Positions 35,461 to 48,189 of a DNA stretch of 64,000 nucleotides are shown here, piece by piece; position 1 is the first letter of the stretch; each line of letters starts with the position of its first letter. The stretch spans positions 7,564,001 to 7,628,000 of the forward strand of contig OX467090.1 of assembly GCA_950106755.1 (NCBI GenBank), given 5' to 3'. The notes below the pieces were generated by a model. That model saw only the letters and a program-made list of their open reading frames with translations, ran no database searches and had not been told where the DNA came from. The position numbers and the translations under genes are program-made. The stretch is from Climacium dendroides. Taxonomy: Eukaryota > Streptophyta > Bryopsida > Hypnales > Climaciaceae.

Positions 35461-36569
35461 GTACTACATTTTAATGCATGTATATTTTTTTAATGTATTC
35501 ACCATTGCATACACTTCATTCATTAAAATTTTTATTGCACATTTTTATGTATGCATTTCTATAAACATTTAAATTTGAAAATTTATTACTTTTTTTTTGG
35601 GTTGTTGTATGAATAGCATGATGAATGCGTAGCATAGCAAGCGCCAACCACTAACTTAATTATAGTCAAAAATAGAATATAACCTAGAGTGTCCTCCGAA
35701 AGTTCTGGAGTCTTCGAATCCGGTCGAGTTCGCTTAACCAGCATCGACGTCGAGCTGGAATCCTGGATCCCGATTTTCTCAACATCGAACCCGCGCATCA
35801 ACAATTCGTGTCTGCGGTTGCTGGGGTAGCTCAGATCCAACTGAAGTGTTCGTGCAAATTTGACGGAGTCTGGTGAAGCTTGGTGTCGGTAGAAGCTCAT
35901 CAGTTGCCGCTGGTCAGTTCCTAGGGTTTGCTTGCTTGATAAAGGCGTGGTATTCTTTCTTTTGCGTGATTCATCGAGGTTTTGGTCAGCATTTTGTCTC
36001 TGCTTTTGGATCGGAATTTTGATTGCACCAGTTAGGGTTTTCCACTATTGGTGGCAGTTGGATCCCTTCTAGTTATCGTTGAGATTCAAATTTAGGGTGA
36101 GCTTTGGTGGTGGTGGAATTTATTTTGTAGAATATTGAGCCGATTAGAGACTGTTAGGAGTGTTTTCTCTCAAGAATTGGAAAATTCGTAGGAGGTTGAG
36201 AGGACAGCCTTGTGTATGTTTAGGGTGGGCGAGTAATGAAGACTCTAAGGTGACCTAATTGTTTCTAATGCCGATACTTCAATCGGGAGTGAAGTTCTCA
36301 ATTTTGGAAATTTGGAGGCGGGTAGAGACTCTTGAGAGTGAGATTGAGATTCTTTGCGAGATCTTTAATTTGATATGTGATTCAATGGTGGAGTGAGAAA
36401 TCGCTCAAAATCTCAGGATCGCATCATTCTGAGTTTTGGTTTGCTGCACGTTATGGTGATATTTTTCGAAGCTTTAGTCGTGGCGTCGCCCGTTTCTTTG
36501 AAGCGGAATTTTTTTAGTTTCTGACCATTTTTAATTAATTTTGTAGGATCGTTGGCCTTTAAGTGAGCT
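35461..36569 (+). promoter_or_regulatory. Promoter and 5' UTR region of the YIF1 gene
   Basis: Composition rises in GC from about 35690. A telo-box-like TTAGGGTTTT lies at about 36032, a frequent feature near plant housekeeping start sites. A pyrimidine-rich acceptor TTTTGTAG at about 36540-36547 suggests a 5'-UTR intron ending just before the coding exon (leader then GATCGTTGGCC...). A minus-strand frame of 104 codons (35586-35900) overlaps the region; I take it as incidental. Confidence 0.4.
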
Positions 36570-37968
36570 ATGGCCTGGCAACCAGGCCCTGGCTTCGATC
36601 AATATGGCGCGCAACCAGGAATGCAACCGGGGATGCAACCGGGAATGCCGCAAGCTCCAATGGGGCCAAGTAATCCATTGAATGACATGTTTTATGGTGC
36701 CGGTCCAGGATTATTGGAAACTTACTTGGGGAACAGCAAAGATTATGTGCAGAGCAACGTAAGTCGGCTCTCAATTTTCCAGCTCCGAGTGCTTGAATGT
36801 TGCTGTTATTTGTTTGAGACTTTTAAAAACTGAATTCTGAGTGGTTAAGATCTTCTAAAGTTATTTTCACGTGATGACATGCACATATGTGGCTAACAGG
36901 TCAGCAGGTATTTGGCAACTCACGACATTCAGTATTATTTTCAAGTGACCGATCAATACATAAAGAACAAGCTCAAAGTGGTTCTCTGCCCTTTCCTTCA
37001 TAAGGTTTCATCCTCTCATTATAAAGCCTCCTCTCCATCACGACTATCTTCCTGCAATAAGTCCTTGAAAGGTTGATCTGAGTATGTTTTGGTACTTTTT
37101 TGTGAATCCAAGCTGACTAGATTGTCAATTCGTCTTCTACAGGGCCATTGGACCAGAATAGCAGAGCAAGTGGCAGGAGGTTTGAAATACAAGCCTCCTC
37201 GTCATGACATCAATGCTCCAGACCTCTACCTTCCTCTCATGGCTTTTGCAACGTACATCATGCTGTGTGGCTTTACGCTCGGGCAGGCGGGCAAGTATGT
37301 ATCTTCGTATCTTTTCCACGTTGCTTTGATTTCTTGAAGGAAACATCCTAAAGTTCCTTCCCCAGAAAATATGAACTGTTTCAGTGCTACTTCAATTGAT
37401 CGATCGGTTGGTACTGAATTGACACTGTTTTAGTGCCATAATTACAAAAGATGAAATAAAGTTGCTCATATTTAGGTCTCAGGGGCATGCGTCTTCGTTC
37501 CGTCACCTATAGACTTGTCCAGGCTTTACTTTGATGACATTTAGCCTTTTATCAACTTCCTTGATATTCATGCACATCTTCTCTTGCAGGTTCAAACCAG
37601 ACGTCATGAGTGGACTGGTTACGAAAGCAACGGTGGGGTGGGCCGTGGAAACGATAATGTTGAAGTCACTCGGATGGGCTTTAGGAAGCAAAGATGCTCC
37701 AACGTTAGATATTTTAGCTTACGGGGGGTACTCTTTCATTGGAGTGTCTTTGGCTGTGTTTTCCAACTTGTTTTCGACTTATGCTTACTACTTGACATGG
37801 GTCTATACAAGTCTCTGCATGGCGAGCTTTTTGGTGAGGACGATGAAACGTTTGCTGTTTGCCGAGGCAAGGAGGTATGATAGAGATTCAACTCGGCACC
37901 ATTACCTGCTTTTGCTAATGGCTTTGGCCCAGTTTCCTTTGTTTTACTGGCTAGTACATGTGAGATAG
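36570..37968 (+). CDS. YIF1: YIF1 family ER-Golgi membrane protein
   Basis: Model: exons 36570-36758, 36900-37004, 37143-37294 and 37590-37968, 274 residues; all junctions are GT-AG and keep phase. The protein starts with a Gly/Pro/Gln/Met-rich cytosolic tail containing [14 protein letters not shown] repeats, then YIF1 signatures: [38 protein letters not shown] residues and FKPDVMSGL. About four to five hydrophobic segments follow ([30 protein letters not shown], the last ending [11 protein letters not shown]). YIF1 partners YIP1-class proteins and Rab/Ypt GTPases in ER-to-Golgi vesicle traffic. Length is normal for the family (about 270-300). No neighbour shares this pathway. Assignment to the family is firm; the paralogue cannot be told. 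Confidence 0.93.
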
Positions 37969-38474
37969 GGTCCTTTGCATACCAGTACAAATTCTTCAAA
38001 GAGATTAGGTAAATTACAATTTTGTTCGAGAGAAGACAGGACTACTACAGCAAATGGTGTTCCACCCCATTTAGATTTCAGTTTTGCCGCTGCCTCTCTT
38101 GGTTACTTATGGCGATTCCTTCATGCTTTTACCTACTTCAGAATTCTTGTAGAGTTTCCATTCACGGACGTACAGTATGTATGTGGTCACTTCTGTAATC
38201 CTGTCAGCGATCTTGCCAATCCCTCTTGGATTTGCTCAAGTCCATCTCTCGTGTTTATAAAGGATGTATTCTCTGTATATATACTTACAACCTTCAATGC
38301 TTGAAATCTTCTGAAGATATACAACTTAATTTGGTCAAGCAAACCTACAATAATAATTTACTTGCACGAGATTATGAGAAAATCTGCGTATTGGATGTCA
38401 TGTCCAGTCTGTCTGAGAAGCGGTAAAAGTTCCTACCCTCGGCATTGGAGACGTCAGGGTTTTTGACGTGGGTA
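37969..38474 (+). other. 3' UTR / downstream region of YIF1
   Basis: Presumed transcript tail and spacer. No gene or exon is recognised before the MITE at 38475. Confidence 0.4.
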
Positions 38475-39124
38475 TTAACCCCTAAATGCCCGAGGCACCA
38501 AAATCAGGTGTTTGCAAAACTTTGAAGTTAAATAAAACCTAACCAATATGTTATTTTTAGTAGTTTATATTTTTGAAAAGTTCTTGAAGTCTAATTTTAG
38601 CATCAAAAATCTGATCTTGAAAATAAATGATATTTTTCTATTCAAGATTTTGTGCAAGGGTACCCATTGCAATCTTGACTTCCCAATCTTGACTTCCCGT
38701 AGTGTTGAGAGCTCTTGGAAATGAGCCTCAAGTTCACTAGATCTTGAAGAAAAAATCACATTCAAAATTCATTTAAAAAAAACTATAGAGTAGATTTTAA
38801 GAAGCTTTAAATTGATTGGGGATATACATGTTAGGCCCTTTAACCTCATATTTTTTTGGTCACCAACTTTTTAGATTTGACATGCAAAAAGAGAGTTGGA
38901 AGATCTTCATAGTTTTAACACCTTCATAGTCAAACATTATAATCTTTCACTCCATAAGTGATTGTTGTGTTTTCATTTCCTATCAGATCTCTAACATGTT
39001 TAGTTTGAATTTGTACAATTACAAATCAAAAAAATTGATACAACTTATCAAAATGTTGGCATTTTGTTTTATTTAGAGCAAATTTTAAAAAGCTCAAAAT
39101 AGGCTTTGGGCATTTAGGGGTTAA
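38475..39124. mobile_element. TTAA-flanked MITE, piggyBac-like (copy 4)
   Basis: TTAA at 38475-38478 and 39121-39124 enclose ends CCCCTAAATGCCCGAGGC and GCTTTGGGCATTTAGGGG, inverted with few mismatches. The interior is closely related to copies at 4998-5626 and 50407-51901. This is the best-preserved member of that subfamily, 650 bp, without coding capacity. Confidence 0.8.
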
Positions 39125-39306
39125 ACTGATCCCGGTGTTCACTTCCAGGTATTTTAGCTGCATGCTATTTGGTGGTTGGTTAGATTTTGGATTCATTAGA
39201 TGGACTTTACTGCATGCTATTTTGAATTTCTAGGTATTTTTGTTGCATTCTATTAGCATCCTTCTTGAACTCTAGAACTAAGAGAGGTTTACAAACATCT
39301 CTAAAG

Positions 39307-39444
39307 TAAGGTAAATGAGTCCATTGTGGACAAAATTGTAATGGTGGTGTATAGTACATTCAAGTTTTGAAATGCACACTGCTAATATAATTTTGTCCAC
39401 AATATTTTGCTCTGCTTTGGTCCACAATTGATTCACTTACCTTC
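39307..39444. mobile_element. MITE family 2-like short copy
   Basis: Left end AAGGTAAATGAGTCCATTG and reversed right end AAGGTAAGTGAATCAATTG, both followed by TGGAC, form an inverted pair related to the ends of the elements at 7471 and 8772. The core is only about 90 bp. Confidence 0.5.
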
Positions 39445-40132
39445 ATGCATTGTTGAAATGTAGTTTCTCATCTTCACAAAGATGCTTCAAACAACATCTT
39501 TTAAGTACTGGAAATGGGAACACACCTAAAATTGACCTATTAAGCTTTGTGGCTCAATGGACATACAATAATTCTATATATTGACAAATGTTTATGAAGT
39601 GAAATACAAATGGTTGTGTAAATTTTGGATGTACAATGAATTAGTGAGGTTTTAAAGATTCATGTTAACATGAGAGACTATAAATGAAACATAAGTGGAC
39701 CCAAAATCCATCTAGTGAACACTTAGTAAAGATATTTATAATATCAAAACATTGGCCAAATTATACTAAAACCACCTAACAAAGCCACCACTTTCACAAT
39801 ACCATATATGAATGAGGGTTGCAATTTTAGGTACACTCTATATAGTTACACAAAGCATATACTACCTTATGCCTTGGAGTTGTGTAGGCTTACCAAATCC
39901 AATGGACAATCTCAACTCCTATAAACCCAATACATTATACAAAGCACATTTACAAAAAACAATCTCTAAGAAGACCCATTCATATTCCAAACTCCAAAAA
40001 TGATAATCAACACCACAATGTAGTTGCCCTTCTACTATTTTAGGTATTATACTTGTTCAATTTCCATTCAAAAGTGTGGGGTCAAATTGTTCAATTTCCA
40101 TTTAGATATTGAAATCCACATTTCAAGTTGAT
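39445..40132. other. Intergenic, no gene seen
   Basis: AT-rich. Short frames only. Confidence 0.4.
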
Positions 40133-40355
40133 TTAACCCTTGAAAGGCCCTTGGGGTCCCTCTATACAACCCATATTTAACCTTATAACTCTTCAATTGT
40201 GGTTTACTATATGAATTGTGATACATTGTTATTTACATACTACCATAACCATCAATATATTTTGTACTAAATAATATTTGATCAATATTTTTCTAATCAA
40301 ATACTACTATGTTGATAATATACTATACAACCACAAAGGGCCCTTCTAAGGTTAA
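40133..40355. mobile_element. TTAA-flanked MITE, short subfamily (copy 5)
   Basis: TTAA at 40133-40136 and 40352-40355 bound CCCTTGAAAGGCCCTTGGGG and, reversed, CCTTAGAAGGGCCCTTTG. At 223 bp it is a different subfamily from the TTAACCCCTAAATGCC elements, with the same flank and CC start. Confidence 0.6.
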
Positions 40356-41056
40356 GAGGTGATTTTTACCAAAACCCAATACTTTTGTTGCCTTATTAGG
40401 TGCATGGTCCAAATGATGAATTTTTTGGTAAGAATGTTGGCCTACTCAAATACAAACCAACCCAAGTCATTTTGTAATATTCTCGTACTCACAATATTCT
40501 ATGACTATTTTCAAAGCTGAAAACATATACGGTACTATTCATGCCCCTACACTCCCATGGGATGCCTCAAAGTATTCTTCGACTCCCATTGGTTGCTCTT
40601 GAAACCATTCGGCGGTATTGGGTGAAGGTGGGCATTGGAGGCCAAAATATAGATGGCGGAGTTACAAAGTGGTTGGTTTGGAGCTCCTACCTTCCGTTAC
40701 TATGTTTCATGCCCAGAGCACTCGCCACCAGAGGCATGCTTGCAACAAATGACTGAAATGATCTCTATCATTGACTGAAAATCGGTTGGACTTCAGAGCA
40801 ATCTGGACCAAAACAGGGAAGCTCATGAAATAGCTTCATGCATGCCAGCCAAGTGAGTATCGCGGACAATGTAACAATGACAAAATGCTTCAAGTGACGC
40901 AAGTAGTGTCATCCTCTACCTTGAAATCATTACCTCTCAAAGCAATCCAAGCCGTACCCTCTTGTCAAGCATGAAACAAGCAGACAAATAGAAATAAAAA
41001 GAACCTGTCCGTTGCGTTCTTCTCAAACAAAAAGTAGTCCAGGTTCACATTAACGC
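40356..41056. other. Spacer and 3' region of the Obg gene
   Basis: No gene recognised. Part of 40960-41056 is probably the 3' UTR of the minus-strand Obg gene. Confidence 0.4.
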
Positions 41057-43923
41057 TCAGCTCGACGTTACAGCAGACGGCCGTGACCTCATCCAAGCAG
41101 TGTTGTTTCTGGTTCTATCGGCTCTCTTTTCGTCAATGAGCATTCGCAACCCTACTCTGAGCTCATCAACTCCTTCCTCCAAAACTGCACAGACTGGGAA
41201 AACAGGCATCTCGTCACCCACTCTCCTTCGAAGCTCCTCCAGTGCTAATTCCGTTCCAGGTTCGTCGATTTTGTTGGCCACAACGAGGGCTGGGCGAGTG
41301 GACAGGCCAGCGTCGTACATATCCAGTTCAAACTTGAGCTCCTCTAATTGGTCCCATGGCAAAGGGCCTTTCTGGTCTCCTATACCGGCTGACAAGTCTA
41401 CAACGTATGCAAGTGCTTTCGTTCGCTCAATGTGGCGTAAAAATGCATGGCCTAGCCCACGGTTTTGATGTGCCCCCTTTATCAGTCCAGGGATATCTGC
41501 CACCGTCAGGGCGAAATGATCGTCATATTCTAACTTCCCAATGTTTGGTCTTAGAGTTGTGAACGCATAATGCCCGACTATGGGCTTTGCTCGTGACATT
41601 GCACCCAACAAAGTACTCTTCCCAGCGTTTGGAGCGCCCACTAACCCAACATCAGCTATCGTTTTTAACTCCAACACTAAGATAGCTTCCGATCCAGGTG
41701 AGCCATCCTCATGTTCCAGGCTGGGAAGTGATTTTGTTTTACCCACTCCTCTTGCAATGGATGCGTTCCCTCGGCCCCCTTCACCTCCGGTTCCCATTAC
41801 TAGACTCTGTCCAGGCTTCACAAATTCAGTAACTGCATATTTAGTAACTGTGTTCCTGCTGCTAGGAATCACTTCAGTCGCTTGATCGGCGTTTTCTAAA
41901 CCATCCTCGTCTTCCTCGTCTTCATCTTCTTCCTCACTGTCTTCATCGCCTGCCAACCATGTTATATTAGCTTCAAATGTGGCATTGACAGACATACTAG
42001 TAATCTTCAAATTCTCATCAGGAATATGGAAATACTGAAAAGAGGATACAAAGCCAAAAATTCAATATTAACCTCGCCGTCCTCCATTGCGTTTGAAAAA
42101 CAGGAGGGACTGAAGTCATAATCTCTGTTTTCTCAGAGTGCTATAGATATCCAAGATCTGAAAGCCCTGATTTTGTTGTCTATAGGGAAAGGTTGCATTC
42201 AAAACCAGTCTCGGGCCTCTCGCACCTCCCGGCCCTCAACCGGTTACGTAGTATACGATAAAACAGGTGCATTGCTGACAACGCAAGAAGTTGCAAGGAA
42301 AGTTCTTGTGATGGTCTTTGACCTTCCCTAGAGCAATGCAGTAGTTGATCCTCCTCCTCAGCAACTCTACTTTCATCGATAACCAAGTGCTCGTCATCAT
42401 CGGCAGGACTGCTCAGGGGTGATTCAGCAACTGGTACCTTCTCTTGTCCACCGGGAGCTCCCATTCCATCACCGTGCTCGTCCTGTTGATCTTTAAAGTC
42501 CGACACGAATTGACTGGAATTCTTTACCAGAAGTCTTGCTTTAGCGTTGTCCAGAAATAAGTTGTCCAACCATGCAGCTGATATTTCTGACGACTCTTCG
42601 TCGTTGGATATGGTACCAGCAGCACCCTCTGGATGATCAGGGATTTTGGAGTGCTCCCACGTTGTATGATCGGCAGTAACAGGGGACTGCTCAAGCGAAG
42701 GAATCGAACCAGACACCAAGTGCACCACTGTACCAACGGGGACTTGTACTATCTGAGGTAAACAAGAAGTAATCAATATCAGGCAGCATTCTTGAGTGTA
42801 AGTGGCAGGGTAACTCTTGAGAACACTGCAACTAAGAGTAAACTATTTAGAAAAAGTCATGCCAAATTAAAGAAAGTCAAAAGGAAATAAAGCTTTGACA
42901 TAATCTCACATGTGAGGCCCATGGCTCATTGGCTTGAAGAGACGAGCTCTCACATGTTCAAATTGAGCTTAACATTGAAAACCACGTGTCAAGGATTCCT
43001 TTTCGGAGGGTGCTCCAGGACGGCTCTACACAATGTTCTCATAATTAATCAGCAAAGCATTAACCCTGCGACCAAGTACCTTGTCCAAACCTCTGCTGCC
43101 AACTCGACGCTTCGACGAACCTTGGCAACCTTTCTTGCCGTTCTGCACATACCAGCAAATAATAATGATCAATGTAGGGCCCCATATGTCAGATCCTAGA
43201 AATGAAAATAGTTACTTTTTCAGCTCAAAAATGAATGAGGAAAGCTAAAATCCTCGAAATCATTAACGGTAGGAAGAAGGCATACAAGGTGATGTTGCAA
43301 GTTGCTGAAGTCCCATTCGGCGGCAGAACTGACAAGGATGACATCACCACCCCGTCCTCCATTACCCCCTGCATTGGTAAACGATTAAAGCACGAGAATC
43401 CAAGTCTAATTCCAACCTTAAAATCTTGAATGATGAGTACATATTGAATATGAGAATGTACATCAACTTAGTGAATATGACATCAGGTCTTGTATTGGTT
43501 TTAGGATATCTACACGAAAAGTTTTGAACCCTAATAACTTTCGCATACGGTATCCAAACACATTCTTCAGTCAAATGACACCCACTTTCAATCGCAATCA
43601 AGAACCGATCAATAATAGACCAGACACAATGCTCAATGCAAAATGCATAAATCTAGGTTCTCAACGCATGACGAAGAGACGACAAGGAAGGAAATTCCAT
43701 TCATGGTCCAGGGTACAGTAAATTCACCGTCTGCAATGCCATGGCGTGAATGGCGACTCTTGCGGAAGCTGGTGCAACCGGAGCCGCCAGGGCCACCCCG
43801 GACGCTCAGCCGGAAGCGGTCCACCAGTTTCCGCTCCTGTAAAGGAGCACGTTTGGCAGAAGTAGCGAACAGGCGAGCGGCAACAATCGAGGAGGTCGAG
43901 CGGAAGAAAGCGCTCACCGCCAT
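41057..43923 (-). CDS. OBGM: Obg/CgtA-family GTPase, organelle-targeted
   Basis: Model (minus): exons 43923-43728, 43368-43286, 43142-43080, 42752-about 42438 and 42034-41057; the donor of exon 4 is uncertain (in-phase GTACCAG at 42437 is one option; the frame stays open to 42180). The protein begins with an Arg/Ser/Ala-rich presequence (SAFFRSTSSIVAARLFATSAKR) fitting mitochondrial import. The Gly-rich Obg fold follows (VRGGPGGSGC, then GGNGGRGGDVILV across the exon 1-2 junction). The G domain has P-loop GAPNAGKST, switch FTTLRPNIG, DIPGL and NKID. Obg proteins assist assembly of the large ribosomal subunit in bacteria and organelles. An acidic insert (DEDSEEEDEDEEDED) and a long low-complexity exon 4 interrupt the Obg fold. 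Its C-end lacks an OCT domain. Family firm; mitochondrial placement inferred. Confidence 0.88.
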
Positions 43924-44560
43924 GACTAATCTCCTCTACAAGATCCCGATCTCAAGTCCTCCATCTGCAAATTTTTCACCATCCCGCATTCTTCACAATG
44001 TAGGTCTGAGTGTCGATCAAATTCTCACAACAGAAATACTAACGTAATAACTTCCCCAAATTCTGAGGAATGAAGAAATAATAGACAATTCAAAAGCTTT
44101 GCAATAAGCTTCGACCTAATTAGAGCGCAATCACTTACTTTTGATCAGTAGTTGGAATCTAACGTATGATGGTGAGTTCTCACCAGATCTATCTTCGATA
44201 ACTGAGAGTGATAAGCCCTACTATTACTCGATAGAAGGCAAGTTTCTTTCCACACCGCAATTCCACGTCGACTGAGCACAGGAATCCAAAATTTAAGCGA
44301 GGTTTCACATAGCTGTTACACTAAAATTGGACGGTGTTCTATATGCTTATTGCAAGTTGCCGGATGCCCCTCACACACTCGCCATGCACCCAAATCACTC
44401 AGCAGCAATCGAAAACTCATAAGTTCCGTCGTCTCCTGAAACCCTAAACCTAAAATCACACCAAGCAGATTCCTCAACAATCCTCCACTGATCAATCAAA
44501 CCTCACCCAATATTTTCAAACCACCGACATGCTCCATACACTAAATTGCAACACAACTCT
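43924..44560 (-). promoter_or_regulatory. 5' flank of the Obg gene with telo-box
   Basis: AAACCCTAAACC at about 44439-44450 is a telo-box-like element, common upstream of plant ribosome-biogenesis and translation genes, which suits an Obg gene. No TATA box can be chosen confidently. Confidence 0.4.
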
Positions 44561-44872
44561 TATGTTTCTTCACCCCTTGTCATCTTTCTATAAATTTCTT
44601 CCATTTTGCAGTCCCCTTTGTGTCATTTTCATAGAATAATCACCATTTTAATGAAATTCCCCATATATATATTTTCCCTTCTTATGTTTGATTTTCAATA
44701 CTCCATATTTTAATTTTTATGGGCCATTCACGTAGGGTGTTTGCAAAAAAGTGTGTTTTTAAAAGATAAAATTGTCTAAAGTTTTGAAGAACTATAGATT
44801 ATTAAAGAGTGGTAACAAATGGTGAGATATTAAATTTGGTAGGATATTTTTAGTCAAGTGCTCATATAGAGT
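44561..44872. other. Intergenic, nothing recognised
   Basis: AT-rich spacer. Confidence 0.4.
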
Positions 44873-45251
44873 AGGCAACCCATTTCCAACCACCACCCCA
44901 TTTCCATAGTATAGGCTATTGTATTTCCAAGCATATTGGGCACATGTAACTACACGGTATAGGCTAGACAAGGAAAGCACAAATGAGGGCCATGTTCATT
45001 ACTTTCAAGAATTCTTTATGGTCAATTATTCGACCACCCTATGGTTGGAAATGCAGTATTCTATACAACAAGAATATGTTTTACAAAATCTTTCTAAAAA
45101 AAATTTAGAGTAATTTCATTTTTGACCAAAAAATGTAGAAAATCTCAAGTCTTTCTGAATTCAATTTCATTGCACGGGAAAAATATTTTCTTGAACACAC
45201 ACCAACAACAAACAGGCTCAATTCCTTAATTGGTTGGAAATGAGTTGCCAT
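44873..45251. mobile_element. Probable MITE (TIR GGCAACyCATTTCCAACCA)
   Basis: GGCAACCCATTTCCAACCA near 44874 and its inverted counterpart TGGTTGGAAATGAGTTGCC near 45231-45249 face each other about 340 bp apart. Target duplication was not identified. It abuts a foldback element. Confidence 0.5.
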
Positions 45252-45252
45252 C

Positions 45253-45524
45253 ATCACAAAGTTTAGACCTTATAATTTGTCAACAATTATCATGTGGTTA
45301 TCGTTGTTTCATGGGTTCACACATTAATTATAATTTATTGCATCATTACAATGCATTACTTAGCATCGTTATAATGTAGTTGCAAGTAATGCATTGTAAC
45401 AATGTGAACAATGCAAAGTAATGCATTGTAATGATGCAATAAATTGTGATTAACGTGCAAAACCATGAAAAAATGATAATCACATGATAATTGTTGATAA
45501 ACAGTAGAGTCTAAACTTTGTGAT
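45253..45524. mobile_element. Foldback MITE with 109-bp arms
   Basis: Left arm 45253-45361 (ATCACAAAGTTTAGAC...CATTACAATGCATTACTT) pairs with right arm 45416-45524 with roughly 80 percent matching by eye; the inner 30 bases next to the 54-bp loop match almost perfectly. The loop carries a further copy of AAGTAATGCATTGTAA. It is non-coding. Confidence 0.7.
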
Positions 45525-48189
45525 AATCTCATAAAAAATTGTCATGTTTTTGGGTATTGAATGTGAGTTGAAAAAAATTGTTCATAAATTTAATCCAACC
45601 ATTTCTTCTTACAAGATCATTAAATATGGACATTCAAGTGAGAGATTGAACTAGTTTGAACTTTCACATAAATTTTGAAGCATGTCTTTGTAGTTGAAAG
45701 TGAGGCAATCTTCTCAAGCCAACAAATTCAAATGATGAAACCAACATAGAAGAAGAGTGTCTAGAGCATGGTGCCATTCTTGAACCATTAGAATTTTCTC
45801 TTGTTTGCTTATTAGAATTTGGTGAAGTAGAGCAAAACCTTAATATTCTACCTCATGTACCAAATGCCCTGTATATAGTACATGCATATGAACTTTGTCA
45901 TTTTTGCTCACACTAATACTTCCCCTGTTAGAAAAGTGATTCAAATGATGATTTTCTATAAGAGCATTAGTCTACTCAAGTGGAAATCAAACCAAATTAT
46001 TTCTTAATTCTCTAGTATTCCACAACATTCTATAGATTTTAAAATTAAAAGAGTAGGGTACCTATCATGCCCAAACTTCATTTAAATGAACACCTTTGAA
46101 GGAAGAAATGTTCAACTTTAATTGGTTCAAAAAATTCTTCAACTTCCACTACTCTATTTTAATACCTTTCCATCATTACTAATTGGTTTTGTAAAAAGTT
46201 GTGGATCTTCTAAACTTCCAAATGTTCCAACTTTTCATGCACATGTACAACAATCTTCTTTCAATCTTGTAGTAATGGAACCATGTGTTTTTTCCTATAT
46301 AATAACTTCTTGCATTTAATATCTAATAGCAAAAGACTCCCCTTCCATTTAAACCTCTTGGATTTCTATAGGATCTAATCTTCCTCCTTTGTGATAGCAT
46401 TGCACAATCTTAATGATGTCTTTATCCATCGCTAGAATATTAAAAAAAATTGAGGCATGCCATCTTGCTACACTTCCTATTAATCCTCATTAATATGCCA
46501 CCGGGTCTCTCTCAGGGTCCATATAGAGTCTACATCCATATCAATTAGCCTTGTTCTATATATAGCCACAAATCTCATTATAAGGCATGCTTGTGCCACC
46601 TTGGTGAGCAAGGGGATTTAGGGGGGCTTTCAAGCTTGGCAAGAAACAAGATAAATAGAAATGGAGAGACACGGATTAATAATACTCTAGTTGGGACAAG
46701 TCATGTGACATGAAACACATTTTTGGAAAGCTAGTGTGAGTACTTATCTCTAGGTTCAAAGAACGCAAGGATCCAAGTTGTGAGGCAAAAAATATGGCTC
46801 CTCAAAATTGGCACTATCCTTACTACAAAATTAAGTTGTGGGATGTGGAAGTTTCATAAAGAATTCCTCGTCCAAATAGGACATCCCACATGTTGTTGAA
46901 AAGATAAGGAAATAAAGATTCAAGAATGCTAAGGCTTATGTAGAGTTTAGCTAGAAGTTAGAAATTATGGACAAATAAAAGGAGAAGAATTTAGGAGAAC
47001 TACACCTCTTGGAGACTTAGACATTTGAAGGGCCATGACTTGCTTAATACTTGTTGCATTTGAGAAAGTCAGCAATTTGCAATGATCTGTGGAAATTTAC
47101 AAAATTGACATTTGTACTTTGGATTTAGATTTTAGAGCTAAAAATTATTTAGATTGAAAGATCGGGAGTCTTTTAAAGCTTGGTTTTAGGATAAGGCATG
47201 GAATTAAGTGCTTTCTCAAAGGCACACTCAAGAATTTAAAGATATAAGTGTCACTAAGGGGCATGACAATACAAATACAAATACAAATAAAAATATAAAG
47301 CAAAATAAAAGTAAAATTATTGCAACAACATTGGAAGCAACTAAAGATTGAATTTAATAACTCATCAACATATAGGCTAGGCTAGTAGCATGATGGTTCT
47401 CCATAACCAATTTTTTATTTTTAAAGCAAAAAATATTTCAAAATTCAATAACTCTCAATCCATCGGTCAAAAGAACAGGGAACTTTTTTTTAACATACTC
47501 TTTAAGGGCTTTTGGTTGATAGTAAGCATATCCCTATTAGTCTAATGGTATAGGAGATCTTTAAATATATCACAAAACAAATAGATAAACAAAACAAAAC
47601 AAATGTCTATTTTAATAATATAGACTAGTATGCCTTTTGTTGTTGTCACAACTATTAATATGTCATTTGTAATTGCTACAAAAGTGATAGGTAAGCTGTC
47701 TTCAATCTCCTTTTATACCCATTTTTCAATCCTTTAAATGTGATAAATCATGTGCAACATTGATATCTAATATCATTGTGTTATATGAATTTTTGTAATA
47801 TAATTATTCTTTCTACAATAATTTTTTGCATAAAAAATATCAAAACTATTAGCAACCAAATTTTAAATTTTAAATAAAATAAAGATAAAAATAAAGTATC
47901 AACAAAGCAATGACATATGAAATATTGTAATTTGAAGCTTTTATTGCATTGAAAATTGAAAAATTGGTTCTAAAAAATCATGGCGGATCACCCATTGGTT
48001 GACTAGCTACCATATGTAATATTTCAGTTGCCGCAATATCACACTAGCACTTTTATTTTTATTTTTATATTTAATGCAAATAAGTAATTGTTTAAGAAAC
48101 ATGGTCTAATTGCTAAATTTTTCACTTCACTCTTAAAAGCCACAAGGGTTAAGTGAATCTCCCAATATTATCTTTTTTTTATCTTTAAT
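45525..48189. other. AT-rich intergenic, nothing recognised
   Basis: About 2.7 kb without an open frame of note. An AAATAC/AAATAA microsatellite lies at about 47268-47310. There are no exons, tRNAs or clear inverted repeats. Confidence 0.45.

Noticed and set aside
35586..35900. 104-codon minus-strand frame with a hydrophobic C-terminal part
   Set aside because: It overlaps the promoter and leader of YIF1, has no recognisable family, and ends in low-complexity sequence; probably incidental.
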